64,000 nt of DNA from UBA5614 sp034678545 (GTDB taxonomy: Bacteria; Cloacimonadota; Cloacimonadia; Cloacimonadales; Cloacimonadaceae): NCBI GenBank assembly GCA_034678545.1, contig JAXDBS010000032.1, positions 1 through 64,000 of the forward strand, in the 5' to 3' direction. The notes below the pieces were generated by a model. The model had not been told where the DNA came from. It ran no database searches and was given only the letters and a program-made list of their open reading frames with translations. The translations under genes were made by a program, and so were the position numbers. Positions 18,122-27,094 of this stretch are shown here, in pieces (positions within the stretch are counted from its first letter, which is position 1; the number at the start of each line of letters is the position of its first letter).

Positions 18122-18940
18122 TCACTCCGATTTTGTTTGCTCATGCTTGCGATGGAGGTACCAGATGCCGATGGCCGCGGCGACCACCATCAGAAAGCTC
18201 AGCAGCATTCCTACAGTGATGAAGCCGAGCAGGTAGCCATGTTTGTAAATGTCCAGTTTATCCGGTTCGCGGAAGAATTCGATGAAAATGCGGAAGATGC
18301 CGTAGCAGCCTATGAAAGCCCAGAAGCCCATCCCTTCGGTTTTGGTCCTGCGGTACACCAACTGACAGATTATGGCCAGGACTATCCCTTCCAGAAACAG
18401 CTCGTAAAGCTGGGTCGGATGCCGGGGCTGGCCGTCCGAATCGGGAAAGACCATGGCCCAGGGGACCGAGGTGGGCCTGCCGTAGAGCTCGCCGTTGATG
18501 AAATTGCCCAGCCGTCCCAAACCCAATCCGATCGCCACCAGAGGCATGGCGGGATCGGCCAGCCTCCAGAAATTCAGCTTGTATTTCTTCAGGAAGACAG
18601 AGCCGGCGATGATCACGCCCAGAGCGCCGCCGTGGAAAGACATGCCGCCTTGCCAGACCTTGAATATGCTCAGGGGGTGCCGGACGAATTCGGGGAGGTC
18701 ATAAAACAGGGCATAGCCCAGCCGGCCGCCCAGGATCACGCCCAGCATGACGGCAAAGAGCAGGCCCTCGTATTGTTCCCGGGGGAGAGTGATGTTCTTC
18801 AGTTTGAGGTTTCTTTTATAAAGGATAAAGCCCAGAACGAACGCGATGACGTAGAAGAGTCCGTACCAGCGGATCTGGAGGGGCAGGCCAAACAGATTGA
18901 ATTTCACGATGTCGGGATTGATCTGGGGAAATGTCAGCAT
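18122..18940 (-). CDS. lgt: Prolipoprotein diacylglyceryl transferase
   Basis: Lgt transfers diacylglycerol from phosphatidylglycerol to the lipobox cysteine of prolipoproteins, the first step of lipoprotein maturation in the inner membrane. The 272-residue protein has about seven membrane helices and the Lgt signature GRLGNFINGELYGRPTSVPWA at about 143-163. Other family blocks are IRWYGLFYVIAFVLG near the N-terminus, GGRLGYALFYD and GGMSFHGGALG. Twelve bp separate it from etfB upstream and three from the next gene. Confidence 0.96.
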   Translation of the reverse strand: MLTFPQINPDIVKFNLFGLPLQIRWYGLFYVIAFVLGFILYKRNLKLKNITLPREQYEGLLFAVMLGVILGGRLGYALFYDLPEFVRHPLSIFKVWQGGMSFHGGALGVIIAGSVFLKKYKLNFWRLADPAMPLVAIGLGLGRLGNFINGELYGRPTSVPWAMVFPDSDGQPRHPTQLYELFLEGIVLAIICQLVYRRTKTEGMGFWAFIGCYGIFRIFIEFFREPDKLDIYKHGYLLGFITVGMLLSFLMVVAAAIGIWYLHRKHEQTKSE

Positions 18941-18953
18941 GATGCGGACCCCT

Positions 18954-19739
18954 TCATTTCCGGGTCAGAGCGTCCAGGGTGGCAATAATCTTTTCCACTG
19001 CCTCATCCGGATCGCCTTCGAATTTCTCGGTGATCTTGTCATGCTTGGGCGTGAAGATATGCATCACCTGGGTGGGTGAGCCGTTCAGCCCGACCAGCTT
19101 TTCGTCCAGGCCGAGGTCGTCACAGTTCCAGACTTTGAGCTCCACGCTCTTGGCGCGCATTTTGCCTCGCAGCGACGGCAGGCGGGGTGTGTTTATCTCC
19201 TTGACCACGCTGATCAGGGCCGGGAGGCGCATTTCCACCCTGTCGCTGCCCTCCTCCATCAGGCGCTGGACGGTCATTTTGCCTTCGCCGATGCTGTCCA
19301 CGCGCCGCACGAAGCAGGTTTGAGGCAGCTTGAGGTGGGCGGCGAGGCCGGGCCCGACTTGGGCAGTGTCGCCGTCGATGGCCTGCTGGCCGGTGATGAT
19401 CAGGTCAAAGCCGCCGAGCTTGGTAATGGCGGCTGCCAGGGTGTAACTGGTCGCCCACGTGTCGGCGCCGGCGAACCGGCGGTCCGAGAGCAGGATGATC
19501 TCATCCGCGCCGAGGGAAACGGCCTCCCGCAGGGCGATTTCCACCTGGGGCGGGCCCATGCTGATGGCGGTGACGGTGCCGCCGTGCCGCTCCTTCAGCC
19601 TGACGGCTTCCTCGATCGCGTAGGTGTCAAAGGGGTTGAGGATGCTTTCCACGCCTTCCCTGATCAGGGTGTTGGTGACGGGGTCGATCCTGATCTCGGT
19701 CGTGTTGGGCACCTGTTTTAAGCAGACGACGATGTTCAT
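18954..19739 (-). CDS. etfB: Electron transfer flavoprotein beta subunit
   Basis: EtfB carries AMP and part of the FAD site of an electron-transferring flavoprotein that links acyl-CoA or similar dehydrogenases to the respiratory chain or to bifurcating complexes. The 261-residue protein starts MNIVVCLKQVPNTTEIRID, with NPFDTYAIEEAVRLKE, ALGADEIILLSDRRFAGADTWATSYTLA, the ITGQQAIDGDTAQVGP block and the SVVKEINTPRLPSLRGKMRAK block, all typical. The alpha subunit gene normally follows directly; here lgt follows, so the partner must be elsewhere. Its ATG overlaps the stop of the DegT-type gene by 4 bp. Confidence 0.95.
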   Translation of the reverse strand: MNIVVCLKQVPNTTEIRIDPVTNTLIREGVESILNPFDTYAIEEAVRLKERHGGTVTAISMGPPQVEIALREAVSLGADEIILLSDRRFAGADTWATSYTLAAAITKLGGFDLIITGQQAIDGDTAQVGPGLAAHLKLPQTCFVRRVDSIGEGKMTVQRLMEEGSDRVEMRLPALISVVKEINTPRLPSLRGKMRAKSVELKVWNCDDLGLDEKLVGLNGSPTQVMHIFTPKHDKITEKFEGDPDEAVEKIIATLDALTRK

Positions 19740-20857
19740 GATTTACCGCCGCCAGACCGGTAAAAATTCCTGATGGCTTCGGTCACATAGTCCATCTGGG
19801 CTGTGCTGAGTTCGGGATAGATGGGGATGGAGATCACTTTTCCGGACAGCTCTTCCGCCACGGGGCAGTCGCCTTTTTTCCCGCCCAGTTCGGAGAAGCA
19901 TTCCTGCAGGTGGAGCGGAAGAGGATAATAGATGGCGCAGCCGATTCCCTGCTCTGCTAGGTGCCGCATCAGGCAGTCCCGGTTTTCCGCCACCAGAGTG
20001 AACTGGTTATAGATGGTCCAGGCCTGGGTGTGTATCCAGGGCAGGCTGACCTGCGGCACGCCGCTCAGATGCTTGTAATAATAGTCGGCATTGCGCCGCC
20101 GCGCTTCCGACCAGCCCTGCAGATAGTCCAGCTTCACGGCCAGGATCGCCGCCTGCAGCGTGTCCAGCCGGCTGTTCAGTCCCACCCATTTGTGGAAATA
20201 CTTGGGGTTCTCACCGTGCACGCGGAGCTGCTTCAGTTTGGCGGCCAGGCCGTCATCGTTGGTCAGGCACATGCCGGCGTCGCCCATGGCGCCCAGGTTT
20301 TTGCTGGGGAAAAAGGACAGGGTTCCGATCTCTCCGAAAGAGCAGGCAGGCCGGTCACCCCAGCGCGAGCCGACGCCCTGGGCGTTGTCTTCGATCACAA
20401 CCAGGTCATGCTTTTTCGCGATGGCCAGGATAGCGTCCATGTCGCACGGCTGGCCAAACAGGTGCACCGGCATGATCGCCTTGGTGCGGGGCGTGATGGC
20501 GGCTTCGATCAATTCCGGATTCAGGTTGAAGGTGCGCCGGTCGATGTCTACGAAGACAGGTCTGGCGTTGTTGCGCCAGATGGAACTGGCGGTGGCAAAG
20601 AAGGTGAAGGGCGTGGTGATGACCTCGTCCCCTGCTCCGATGCCCAGCGCTCTGACAGCCAGAACCAGGGCGTCCGTGCCCGAGGCGCAGCCGATGGCGT
20701 GGCGCATCCCCAGATAGGCGGCCACCTTGTCTTCCAAGGTTTTCACCTGCGGTCCCATTATGTAGTGATGGCCGGCCAGCACTTCGTCAATGGCCTGACG
20801 GATCAGGGGCAGAATGGATTCATACTGAGCGTGCAGGTCCAGCAGCGGTACTTTCAT
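19736..20857 (-). CDS. DegT/DnrJ/EryC1/StrS-family sugar aminotransferase
   Basis: This is a PLP-dependent aminotransferase, 373 residues, that probably aminates a nucleotide-linked keto sugar for surface polysaccharide. Signatures are MKVPLLDLHAQYESI, GTDALVLAVRALGIGAGDEVITTPFTF, the PLP-ring aspartate in VVIEDNAQGVGS, the Schiff-base lysine in LSFFPSKNLGAMGDAG, and NSRLDTLQAAIL. The upstream neighbours are an SLBB export protein and an epimerase, which supports an exopolysaccharide role. The substrate cannot be told from sequence. Confidence 0.93.
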   Translation of the reverse strand: MKVPLLDLHAQYESILPLIRQAIDEVLAGHHYIMGPQVKTLEDKVAAYLGMRHAIGCASGTDALVLAVRALGIGAGDEVITTPFTFFATASSIWRNNARPVFVDIDRRTFNLNPELIEAAITPRTKAIMPVHLFGQPCDMDAILAIAKKHDLVVIEDNAQGVGSRWGDRPACSFGEIGTLSFFPSKNLGAMGDAGMCLTNDDGLAAKLKQLRVHGENPKYFHKWVGLNSRLDTLQAAILAVKLDYLQGWSEARRRNADYYYKHLSGVPQVSLPWIHTQAWTIYNQFTLVAENRDCLMRHLAEQGIGCAIYYPLPLHLQECFSELGGKKGDCPVAEELSGKVISIPIYPELSTAQMDYVTEAIRNFYRSGGGKS

Positions 20858-20885
20858 TTATGCTCCAATGTGTGTTGTATTATGA

Positions 20886-22262
20886 TCAGAAGGTGCGCAG
20901 AGCCACGACGACGGTCAGGACCTGGGTCAGGATGGTGAGCGCTTCCTTGACATAGTCCCAGGTATAGCGTTCTTCCTTGTCAGGCACGAAGATGATGTCG
21001 CCGGGATGGATCGCCACCTTGTCTGTCGGCTTGACCCAGTTGCCGGAATGGACTCTGATGATGCGGGTACCCTGGGCCTTGCGGTTGTTGGCAAAACCTC
21101 CGGCCGCGTTGAGGTAATCCTTCCACTTGAGGCCTTCCTGCCAGGTCACGAGGCCCGGATTGCGGACCTGTCCCGCCACCCAGACACCATTCAGCTGTTC
21201 GGGAACATAGAGTTCGTCCCCGTCCCGCAATACATGGTTAACCTGGTTGCCCTGCGAGTCCCAGCAGTCGCTGACACTGACGGAGTATTTGCCTTTGAGT
21301 TGGCGTGTCTTGGTGCGCAGGTAACTGTATTCCAGCCAGGTCATCTGGGAGTATCCGTATTTGCTGAGGCGTTCGAAATCGGGGTCGGGCGTGCCGCTGA
21401 CCAGGCTGTTGTAGAGGAAGGCGCTGTTCAGGTCGGCTTCCCGCGTCGGCCCGCCGCATAGGGAAAGCAGGTCGTGAAGGGTGGTTTTGTCATCCACATA
21501 ATATTGCCCCGGCAGCCGTACCTTGCCAACGACCTTGACTTTATAAGCCTTGCGGTATTCCGCGTCAGCCGGCAAAGAGATCCGGTCCCCCGGCTGCAAG
21601 GCCGTTTCCAATACTGTTTCGGCAGCTTTCGGATAGCCCTTCAGATCAAGGGCGGTCTTGCTGAACTCCGCCGCACCTGGCTGATAGCGGTGCAGGGTGG
21701 CATTGGCCAGGGCCGCTTCCGGCTTTAGCCCCAGGGCCAGTTCCAGTAGGCTGCCCAGGGTGTCACCGGTCCTGAATTCATATTCACCCGGCAGCTGGAA
21801 GCTTCCCTGCAGGGACACTGTCTGCAGCGCCGGGCTGACAAAGATGACGTCCCCGTCCTTGAGGAAGGGATTCTGTTCCAGGTCTCCCAGCCTAAGGTAC
21901 TTCAGCAGGTCCAGGCTGACCCTGTTGCCCTGCCGGGTCAGGATCACGTTGCGGTTCGAAAAGATCTGCGCAGCAGTAGAGTCAATGGATTCCGGGACCT
22001 GGTACTGAGACACCGTCGGCATCTGCGCTGCCGGCAGGCCGGCTGGCAGGGCGACAGGCTGGCTGGGCAGTTTGCTGGCCAGGTCCACCACGTCGGAGAC
22101 GCGGTTGAGGGTTGTCACAGTATAGATTCCCGGCCTCTGGACCTTGCCCGTGACGCTGACGGAGATGGGGATGAGGCTGGGGCCGGTGACCTCCGCCGCA
22201 GCCAGGGCGCAGGCGCAGGCCAGCCAGAGCAGCAGCAGGGAGGCTGCCAGTTTAGTTTTCAT
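20886..22262 (-). CDS. SLBB-domain polysaccharide export protein
   Basis: This is a periplasmic or outer-membrane export protein of the Wza/SLBB type, 458 residues. A signal peptide (LAASLLLLWLACACALAAAE) is followed by several soluble-ligand-binding beta-grasp domains: SVTGKVQRPGIYTV at about 33-46, VSLQGSFQLPGEYEFRTGDT, VKVVGKVRLPGQYYVDDKTT and VWVAGQVRNPGLVTWQEGL. A hydrophobic C-terminal helix (LTILTQVLTVVVAL) ends the protein. Four SLBB-like repeats is more than in typical Wza. Cysteines in the signal region leave lipidation possible. The start overlaps the epimerase gene by 11 bp. Confidence 0.88.
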   Translation of the reverse strand: MKTKLAASLLLLWLACACALAAAEVTGPSLIPISVSVTGKVQRPGIYTVTTLNRVSDVVDLASKLPSQPVALPAGLPAAQMPTVSQYQVPESIDSTAAQIFSNRNVILTRQGNRVSLDLLKYLRLGDLEQNPFLKDGDVIFVSPALQTVSLQGSFQLPGEYEFRTGDTLGSLLELALGLKPEAALANATLHRYQPGAAEFSKTALDLKGYPKAAETVLETALQPGDRISLPADAEYRKAYKVKVVGKVRLPGQYYVDDKTTLHDLLSLCGGPTREADLNSAFLYNSLVSGTPDPDFERLSKYGYSQMTWLEYSYLRTKTRQLKGKYSVSVSDCWDSQGNQVNHVLRDGDELYVPEQLNGVWVAGQVRNPGLVTWQEGLKWKDYLNAAGGFANNRKAQGTRIIRVHSGNWVKPTDKVAIHPGDIIFVPDKEERYTWDYVKEALTILTQVLTVVVALRTF

Positions 22263-23211
22263 AATATTCTATCATCCGCTTGATTATTTGGTCCAGGGCG
22301 ATCCTGGGTTCGTAGCCGATGAATGCCTTGATCTTGCCCAGGTCCGGCATGCGGTGCATCATGTCCTCAAAGCCTTCCTCATAGGCATCCTCGTAGGCCA
22401 TGTATTCGATCTTGGACTTGCTGCCGCACATCTCGCGCACCTTGCGGGCCAGTTCCTCGATGGAAATGGCTTCCGTGCTGCCCACGTTGAATATCTCGCC
22501 CTCGCATTTCTTTTCCTGCATCAGGCTGAGGAATGCTTCCACAACGTCGCTGACGTCGGCGAAGCAGCGGGTCTGCTGGCCGCTGCCGTAAATGATGATC
22601 GGCTGGTCCAGCAGCGCCGCCTTCACGAATTTGGGCAGCACCATGCCGTACTGACCTGTCTGGCGCGGACCCACCGTGTTGAAGCAGCGGGCGATGACCA
22701 CCGGCAGCTTCTTCTCGCGGAAGAAGGCCAGGGCGTAAAATTCGTCTATCGCTTTGGAGGTTGCGTAGCCCCATCGGCTGATCTGGGTCGGCCCCATCAG
22801 GCGGTCCGCGGTCTCGGTGAAAGGCAGCTTGTCATTCTTGCCGTAGACTTCGGAGGTCGAGGTGAGCAGCACCTTGCACTTATATTTGTTGGCCAGTTCC
22901 AGCACATTGTCGGTGCCCACGATGTTGGTCTTGAGCGAGAGCAGGGGATTCTCGATGATGTACTTGACGCCCACGGCGGCGGCCAGGTGATAGATCTGTT
23001 CGCATTTGCCGATCAGCTTTTCCAGCAGTTCGCGGTTAAGGACGGAGCCCACCGTGTAGCTGAATTGGGGATGGTCCTTGAAAGACTCGATGTTTTCCAG
23101 TTTGCCGGTGGAAAGGTTGTCGATGACGTGCACCTGGTGCCCGTCCGCCAGCAGCCTTTCCGCCAGATGGGAGCCGATGAACCCGGCTCCGCCCGTGATT
23201 AAGATCTGCAT
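22252..23211 (-). CDS. NAD-dependent nucleotide-sugar epimerase/dehydratase
   Basis: This is a short-chain extended dehydrogenase, 319 residues, acting on a nucleotide sugar (UDP-glucose 4-epimerase or UDP-glucuronate decarboxylase type). The Rossmann start is ILITGGAGFIGSHLAERLL at residues 3-21, followed by DNLSTG. The catalytic serine/threonine lies in LTSTSEVYGK, and the YxxxK pair is in RWGYATSKAIDEFYAL. The block ARCFNTVGPRQTGQYGMV matches the family. It heads the SLBB and DegT group. The exact substrate is not determinable by eye. Confidence 0.92.
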   Translation of the reverse strand: MQILITGGAGFIGSHLAERLLADGHQVHVIDNLSTGKLENIESFKDHPQFSYTVGSVLNRELLEKLIGKCEQIYHLAAAVGVKYIIENPLLSLKTNIVGTDNVLELANKYKCKVLLTSTSEVYGKNDKLPFTETADRLMGPTQISRWGYATSKAIDEFYALAFFREKKLPVVIARCFNTVGPRQTGQYGMVLPKFVKAALLDQPIIIYGSGQQTRCFADVSDVVEAFLSLMQEKKCEGEIFNVGSTEAISIEELARKVREMCGSKSKIEYMAYEDAYEEGFEDMMHRMPDLGKIKAFIGYEPRIALDQIIKRMIEYYEN

Positions 23212-23228
23212 ACATCCTCAGCTTTATT

Positions 23229-23266
23229 CATTGTTAACTCATTGTCAATCAGTATCTAATACAATG
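23229..23266. repeat. Possible short 11-bp array (23.2 kb)
   Basis: CATTGT starts at 23229 and 23240, 11 bp apart, and an inverted CATTGT starts on the minus strand at 23266, giving arms CATTGT/ACAATG. This is a weaker member of the 11-bp array group: two direct units and one inverted. It lies just upstream of the epimerase start. Confidence 0.4.
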
Positions 23267-23495
23267 AACTGGACTTTACTCCAGTATCAATTACTATTTT
23301 TCCAATCCCCTAATCTGTCAATAGAAAATCCCGCCCGGCACCTGCTTGCCATGTGGAATCCCGGAAGAGGAACAAGGACAATACATTCCATTTCGGTAAA
23401 TTTCGTCCATTGGCAGAAGTGATCCTGTGTGAAACAAGGGCGGATTTCAAGATAGGTCTGATCAAACTGAGGCAGACGGAGACCGGTTGAGGTGC

Positions 23496-24122
23496 TTACT
23501 CCTGGGGCGGGACGGTCACCAGGAACTGGTCGTCGGCATAGAGGATGTTCTGGTTGTCGCCGAAGGTCAGGACGTCGTCGTTTTCAAAGATGACCTGGAC
23601 CAGGTAGAAGAATTGGCTGGTCGGGGTGGCGGGATTCTGCTGCCGGAACCAGGACTCGCCCGGACCCAGATAGACGTCATAGTTGAGGGTGACGGAGGTG
23701 GAGACGGTGTTGCGCTGGACAATGATCTTCTTGATCCACTGGGTGGACTGGTTGACGACCTTGACGCAGGCGCGGTTGGGGTCGGCGTAGACTTTGGTGG
23801 TTTTGCCCGTGTTGATCCAGACAGTGGTACTGTCCACATAGGTTTCGTCAAAGGCGTCCCAGATTTGGAAAGTTTCGCCCGCCAGATACATTTCCACGTC
23901 AACTCCGGTGTCCGGATTGAACACGGATTGGGTGGGGGTGGAAAAATCCAACAGCAGCGAGGAATCGGTCGGGACCGTGTAGTACTGCCCCCGGATCCAG
24001 GAATAGAGCGGATAGGAAGTGCGGTTGATGATCTTGAGGCTGCCGCCGGACTCGCATCCCGCCAGCAGCAATGCGACTAAAACTAAAAGCGCAAGCGCGC
24101 AAGTCCAAACAGACCTGTTCAT
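23496..24122 (-). CDS. Hypothetical lipoprotein
   Basis: The 208-residue protein is not recognised. It has a clear lipoprotein signal (ALLVLVALLLAGC at about residues 10-22). The mature part is beta-rich, with aromatic/threonine strands such as IINRTSYPLYSWIRGQYY, CVKVVNQSTQWIKKIIVQRN and YLVQVIFENDDVLTFGDN; the two similar halves suggest a duplicated beta-sandwich. It ends 54 bp upstream of the position where the TonB receptor gene stops, in the same direction, and may share that operon. No cofactor or catalytic motif is visible. Confidence 0.75.
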   Translation of the reverse strand: MNRSVWTCALALLVLVALLLAGCESGGSLKIINRTSYPLYSWIRGQYYTVPTDSSLLLDFSTPTQSVFNPDTGVDVEMYLAGETFQIWDAFDETYVDSTTVWINTGKTTKVYADPNRACVKVVNQSTQWIKKIIVQRNTVSTSVTLNYDVYLGPGESWFRQQNPATPTSQFFYLVQVIFENDDVLTFGDNQNILYADDQFLVTVPPQE

Positions 24123-24176
24123 TCTGACCTCCTTGTCTCAAAGCATGCATTCATAATGCAATGACCGGCGACGGAC

Positions 24177-26315
24177 TCATATTCCGTAACTCAGGCTCAG
24201 CCCGCTCCGCCAGTTGAATCCCGGCTGCGGTACATAAGAGTAGATCTCATATTGCCTGTCAAACAGATTATTCAGGTCCAGCCTCAGATTCACCTTCAGG
24301 CGGGAGACAGCGAAGCCCCAGCTCCAGGCGCAGCGCGCCAGCCAGACCGCGGGCAGGGGATCGATCAGGTTGTCCGGAGTGGACCACTGCCTGCCGGTGT
24401 GGTCCAGACCGATCTCCAAGCCCAGGTTCCGGTAAGCCAGATCCAATTGATTGGTCCAGCGGATTCGGGGTGTGTAAGTCAGATCAGCGCCCAGGGCCAG
24501 ATCCCTTGCGCGGGTAAGGGTCAGGGAACTGGAGCAGTGCAGCCAGGTTAGAGGCTTGGCCCGAGCTGTGAATTCCCAGTTGGTGATGCGGGCCTTGCCG
24601 ATGTTGAAGGGCTTCCAGACCGGCCCGTAGAGATAGGTCTGGCGCCATTGGATCAGGTTTTTCACCTCTTTGCCGTGCCAGGCTGCCTGCAGGGCATAAT
24701 CCCGATAGCTTAGTGCCAGATGAATACTGCCGCCCCGCGAGGTTTCGGGCTCCAGGTCCGGATTGCCAAGGGATTGGGCGTCGCCTTTCCAATAGAGGTC
24801 ATAGAAGGAAGGCAGGCTGAATCCGGTTCCGTAGTTGCCGCCGAGTTCGGCTTGGAACGGACCGTCCAGCTTCAGGACATCCTCCACCCGCCAGGATGTG
24901 TGGCTGCCGAAGCCTTCCGTATTGTCGATCCTGATCCCTGCCTGCAGCTGGTTGTCCGCGAAAGCGAAATCTTTTTCCAGCCTGGCCTGCAAAGAAACCG
25001 CCGCCTGGCCCCGGGCGGTTTCGCCGATGGATAGGTTTGGGTAAAGCAGGTCATCCAGGCTGTAGGCCTGGCGTGTAAATTCAGCGCTGAAGCTGGCTGA
25101 AACGGTTTCCAGGGCGTATTCCAACTGATTCCTGCAGCCGGACGATGACTGCTTCTGGCGGTAGCGGGAGGGAAAGGCCGGATTGTCGGCGCGGGTGTTG
25201 TTGTATTCGGTCTCGCTGCCGTTCAGCCAGGCGGCCAGGCGGTCGCCGAGCCTGTTCTTTTTGTAGCTGAGGCTGAGGTTGTGGCGCAGGTTCTGCCCGG
25301 TCAGGTAGGCGTTTTTGTAGATCTCGGGGAAGTTCACGGGCCCCGGCAGCTGCCTGTAGAAGGTTTCCGAGTCCAGCCGGTACTGCCAGCCGACTTCCTG
25401 CAGCATGGAATAGAGGGCCAGGCTGACGCCCTGCTGCTCCTTCCGGTTGTTGGCCCGTTTCAGGTCTCCGGTTGCGGGCCACCAGGGGCGCGGCCGGTAG
25501 GTGAAGTCGTTGTCAGCCGCCTGCCGGGTCACGTTAACGCGGTAAGCCAATTGGGGAGACAGTTGCTCGAAGTCCAGGCTGCCGGATTTTTGGCCGAAGG
25601 AGCCCAGCGCTGTCTCCACCCTCAGTTGCAGGGGCTGGGCGGGGGTGACGTCGTCCGTGAAGAAATAGACGATGCCGCCGATGGCGGAAGCGCCGCCGTA
25701 GAGGGAGGCGTTGCCCTTGACGATTTCCATCCGCCGGATCCTGCCCCAGGGCAGCAGCGAGAGGTCGACCATTTTGCCGGGCGCGTTGAGCGGCACGTTG
25801 TCCAGCATCACCAGCGTGTGTCGGCCCAGGCTGCCCAGGATGGAAATGCTCAGGTCCTCCCCGATCAGTCGGGGGGAGGGGCTGTGCAAAGCGCTCTCAT
25901 TTAGCAGCAGGGCACCGGGGTCACCAGCGGGGCTGTCCGCGTCGGAACTGATCACGGTCTTGTCCAAAGCGCTGCTGAAAGCCGGTTCGAACCGCTCCAC
26001 CACCCGCACGGTCGGCAGCGTGACAGGCCTTTCCCGCAGCCGGATCAAGTGCGGCAGTTCTGACGCGGCAAAGGTGCTGGGCGCGTAGCCCAGCCTCGAG
26101 ACATGGATCGAATCGCCCTTTGCATTTATGGAAAAAGTTCCGTCTTCCCTGGAAAAGGCGCGGCTGAAACCGTCGGTCAGCAGGGCATCCATGACCGGTC
26201 TATCGTCTTTGTCTACGATTTTTCCCGTCAGGGTCGTGGCCCAAGCCCAGCCTCCCAAGAGCAGGAAAAGGATGATGAAAATGCACCCTGAAACCAGTCG
26301 GGTGAACTTCATCAA
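24177..26315 (-). CDS. TonB-dependent outer-membrane receptor
   Basis: This is a 712-residue TonB-dependent receptor. A signal peptide is followed by a carboxypeptidase-regulatory-like domain (about 28-95, LTGKIVDKDDRPVMDALLTD), then a segment that may contain the TonB box (LPTVRVVERF). The plug domain runs about 105-225 (LVMLDNVPLNAPGKMVDLS, IRRMEIVKGNASLYGGASAIGG). The 22-strand barrel ends YEIYSYVPQPGFNWRSGLSLSYGI-like, with the terminal aromatic pattern. The plug and barrel resemble BtuB-type corrinoid and siderophore receptors. It overlaps the upstream ABC ATPase gene by 4 bp, so the ligand is probably passed to an ABC importer. The ligand (cobalamin, heme or siderophore) is not determinable. 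Confidence 0.92.
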   Translation of the reverse strand: MMKFTRLVSGCIFIILFLLLGGWAWATTLTGKIVDKDDRPVMDALLTDGFSRAFSREDGTFSINAKGDSIHVSRLGYAPSTFAASELPHLIRLRERPVTLPTVRVVERFEPAFSSALDKTVISSDADSPAGDPGALLLNESALHSPSPRLIGEDLSISILGSLGRHTLVMLDNVPLNAPGKMVDLSLLPWGRIRRMEIVKGNASLYGGASAIGGIVYFFTDDVTPAQPLQLRVETALGSFGQKSGSLDFEQLSPQLAYRVNVTRQAADNDFTYRPRPWWPATGDLKRANNRKEQQGVSLALYSMLQEVGWQYRLDSETFYRQLPGPVNFPEIYKNAYLTGQNLRHNLSLSYKKNRLGDRLAAWLNGSETEYNNTRADNPAFPSRYRQKQSSSGCRNQLEYALETVSASFSAEFTRQAYSLDDLLYPNLSIGETARGQAAVSLQARLEKDFAFADNQLQAGIRIDNTEGFGSHTSWRVEDVLKLDGPFQAELGGNYGTGFSLPSFYDLYWKGDAQSLGNPDLEPETSRGGSIHLALSYRDYALQAAWHGKEVKNLIQWRQTYLYGPVWKPFNIGKARITNWEFTARAKPLTWLHCSSSLTLTRARDLALGADLTYTPRIRWTNQLDLAYRNLGLEIGLDHTGRQWSTPDNLIDPLPAVWLARCAWSWGFAVSRLKVNLRLDLNNLFDRQYEIYSYVPQPGFNWRSGLSLSYGI

Positions 26316-27094
26316 TGGTCTGGGCCGAGGCCGGGGAAGACGAGGTTGGGGCGTCCGGAGAGCGGATTGGTCTGCAGGGTCAGGTCGATCTCGAACAGCT
26401 GTTTCAGCCCGGTCCGGGTCAGCGTCTCCTCCGGGCTGCCGCTGGCCAGCAGCCGGCCGTCCTTCAGAAAGATGAGGCGGGAGGCGGCATTGGCCGCCAG
26501 GTTGATGTTATGCGAAACCAGGAGGATGCATTTGCCGGCGCGGTTGATCCCTGACAGAAGCTTCATCAGTTCCACCTGGTGGTTGATGTCGAGCTGGGAA
26601 AACGATTCGTCCAGCAGGATGGCCTCGGTCTGCTGGGCCAAAGCCCGCGCCAGCAGCACCCGCTGCTTTTCGCCCCCGCTGAGCTGCGAATAGAAACGCC
26701 CCGCCAGATCGGCCAGGTCCAACCGTTCCATGCATTCATGCGCGATCCGGACATCCGCGCCGGAATACTTCTGCAGCATCTGCAGCCACGGATAGCGCCC
26801 CATCAGGACCATCTCCTCCACCGTGTAGTCAAAGGGCAGGGCCGTCTCCTGCGGAATCAGGGCGATGACTTGGGCCAGTTCCTTTTTGTGCCATTGCGGC
26901 AGAGGTTTTCCCTTGATCAGGATGCTGCCTTTGCGCACAGGCAGAAAACCGATCAGGGCGTGCAGAAGAGTGGACTTGCCCGCCCCGTTGGGGCCCAGGA
27001 TCACGGCAAAATCATCCTTCGCAATCCTGAGCGTGATGCCTTTCAGGACTTCGCTTTGTCCGTAACCGCTATAGATCTCTTGCAGTTCAATCAT
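26312..27094 (-). CDS. ABC importer ATP-binding protein (FecE/BtuD/FhuC type)
   Basis: This is the ATPase of an iron-complex or cobalamin ABC importer, 260 residues. Walker A is ILGPNGAGKSTLLHAL at about 33-48. The Q loop is in IALIPQET, the signature is QLSGGEKQRVLLARAL, Walker B is AILLDESFSQLD (the usual Glu followed by Ser), and the H loop is ILLVSHNIN. A C-terminal extension after GSPEETLT is typical of the FecCD-associated type. Neither a permease (FecCD/BtuC) nor a binding protein gene is adjacent, and the gene is fused by a 4-bp overlap to the TonB receptor. Permease subunits must be encoded elsewhere. Confidence 0.93.
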   Translation of the reverse strand: MIELQEIYSGYGQSEVLKGITLRIAKDDFAVILGPNGAGKSTLLHALIGFLPVRKGSILIKGKPLPQWHKKELAQVIALIPQETALPFDYTVEEMVLMGRYPWLQMLQKYSGADVRIAHECMERLDLADLAGRFYSQLSGGEKQRVLLARALAQQTEAILLDESFSQLDINHQVELMKLLSGINRAGKCILLVSHNINLAANAASRLIFLKDGRLLASGSPEETLTRTGLKQLFEIDLTLQTNPLSGRPNLVFPGLGPDH

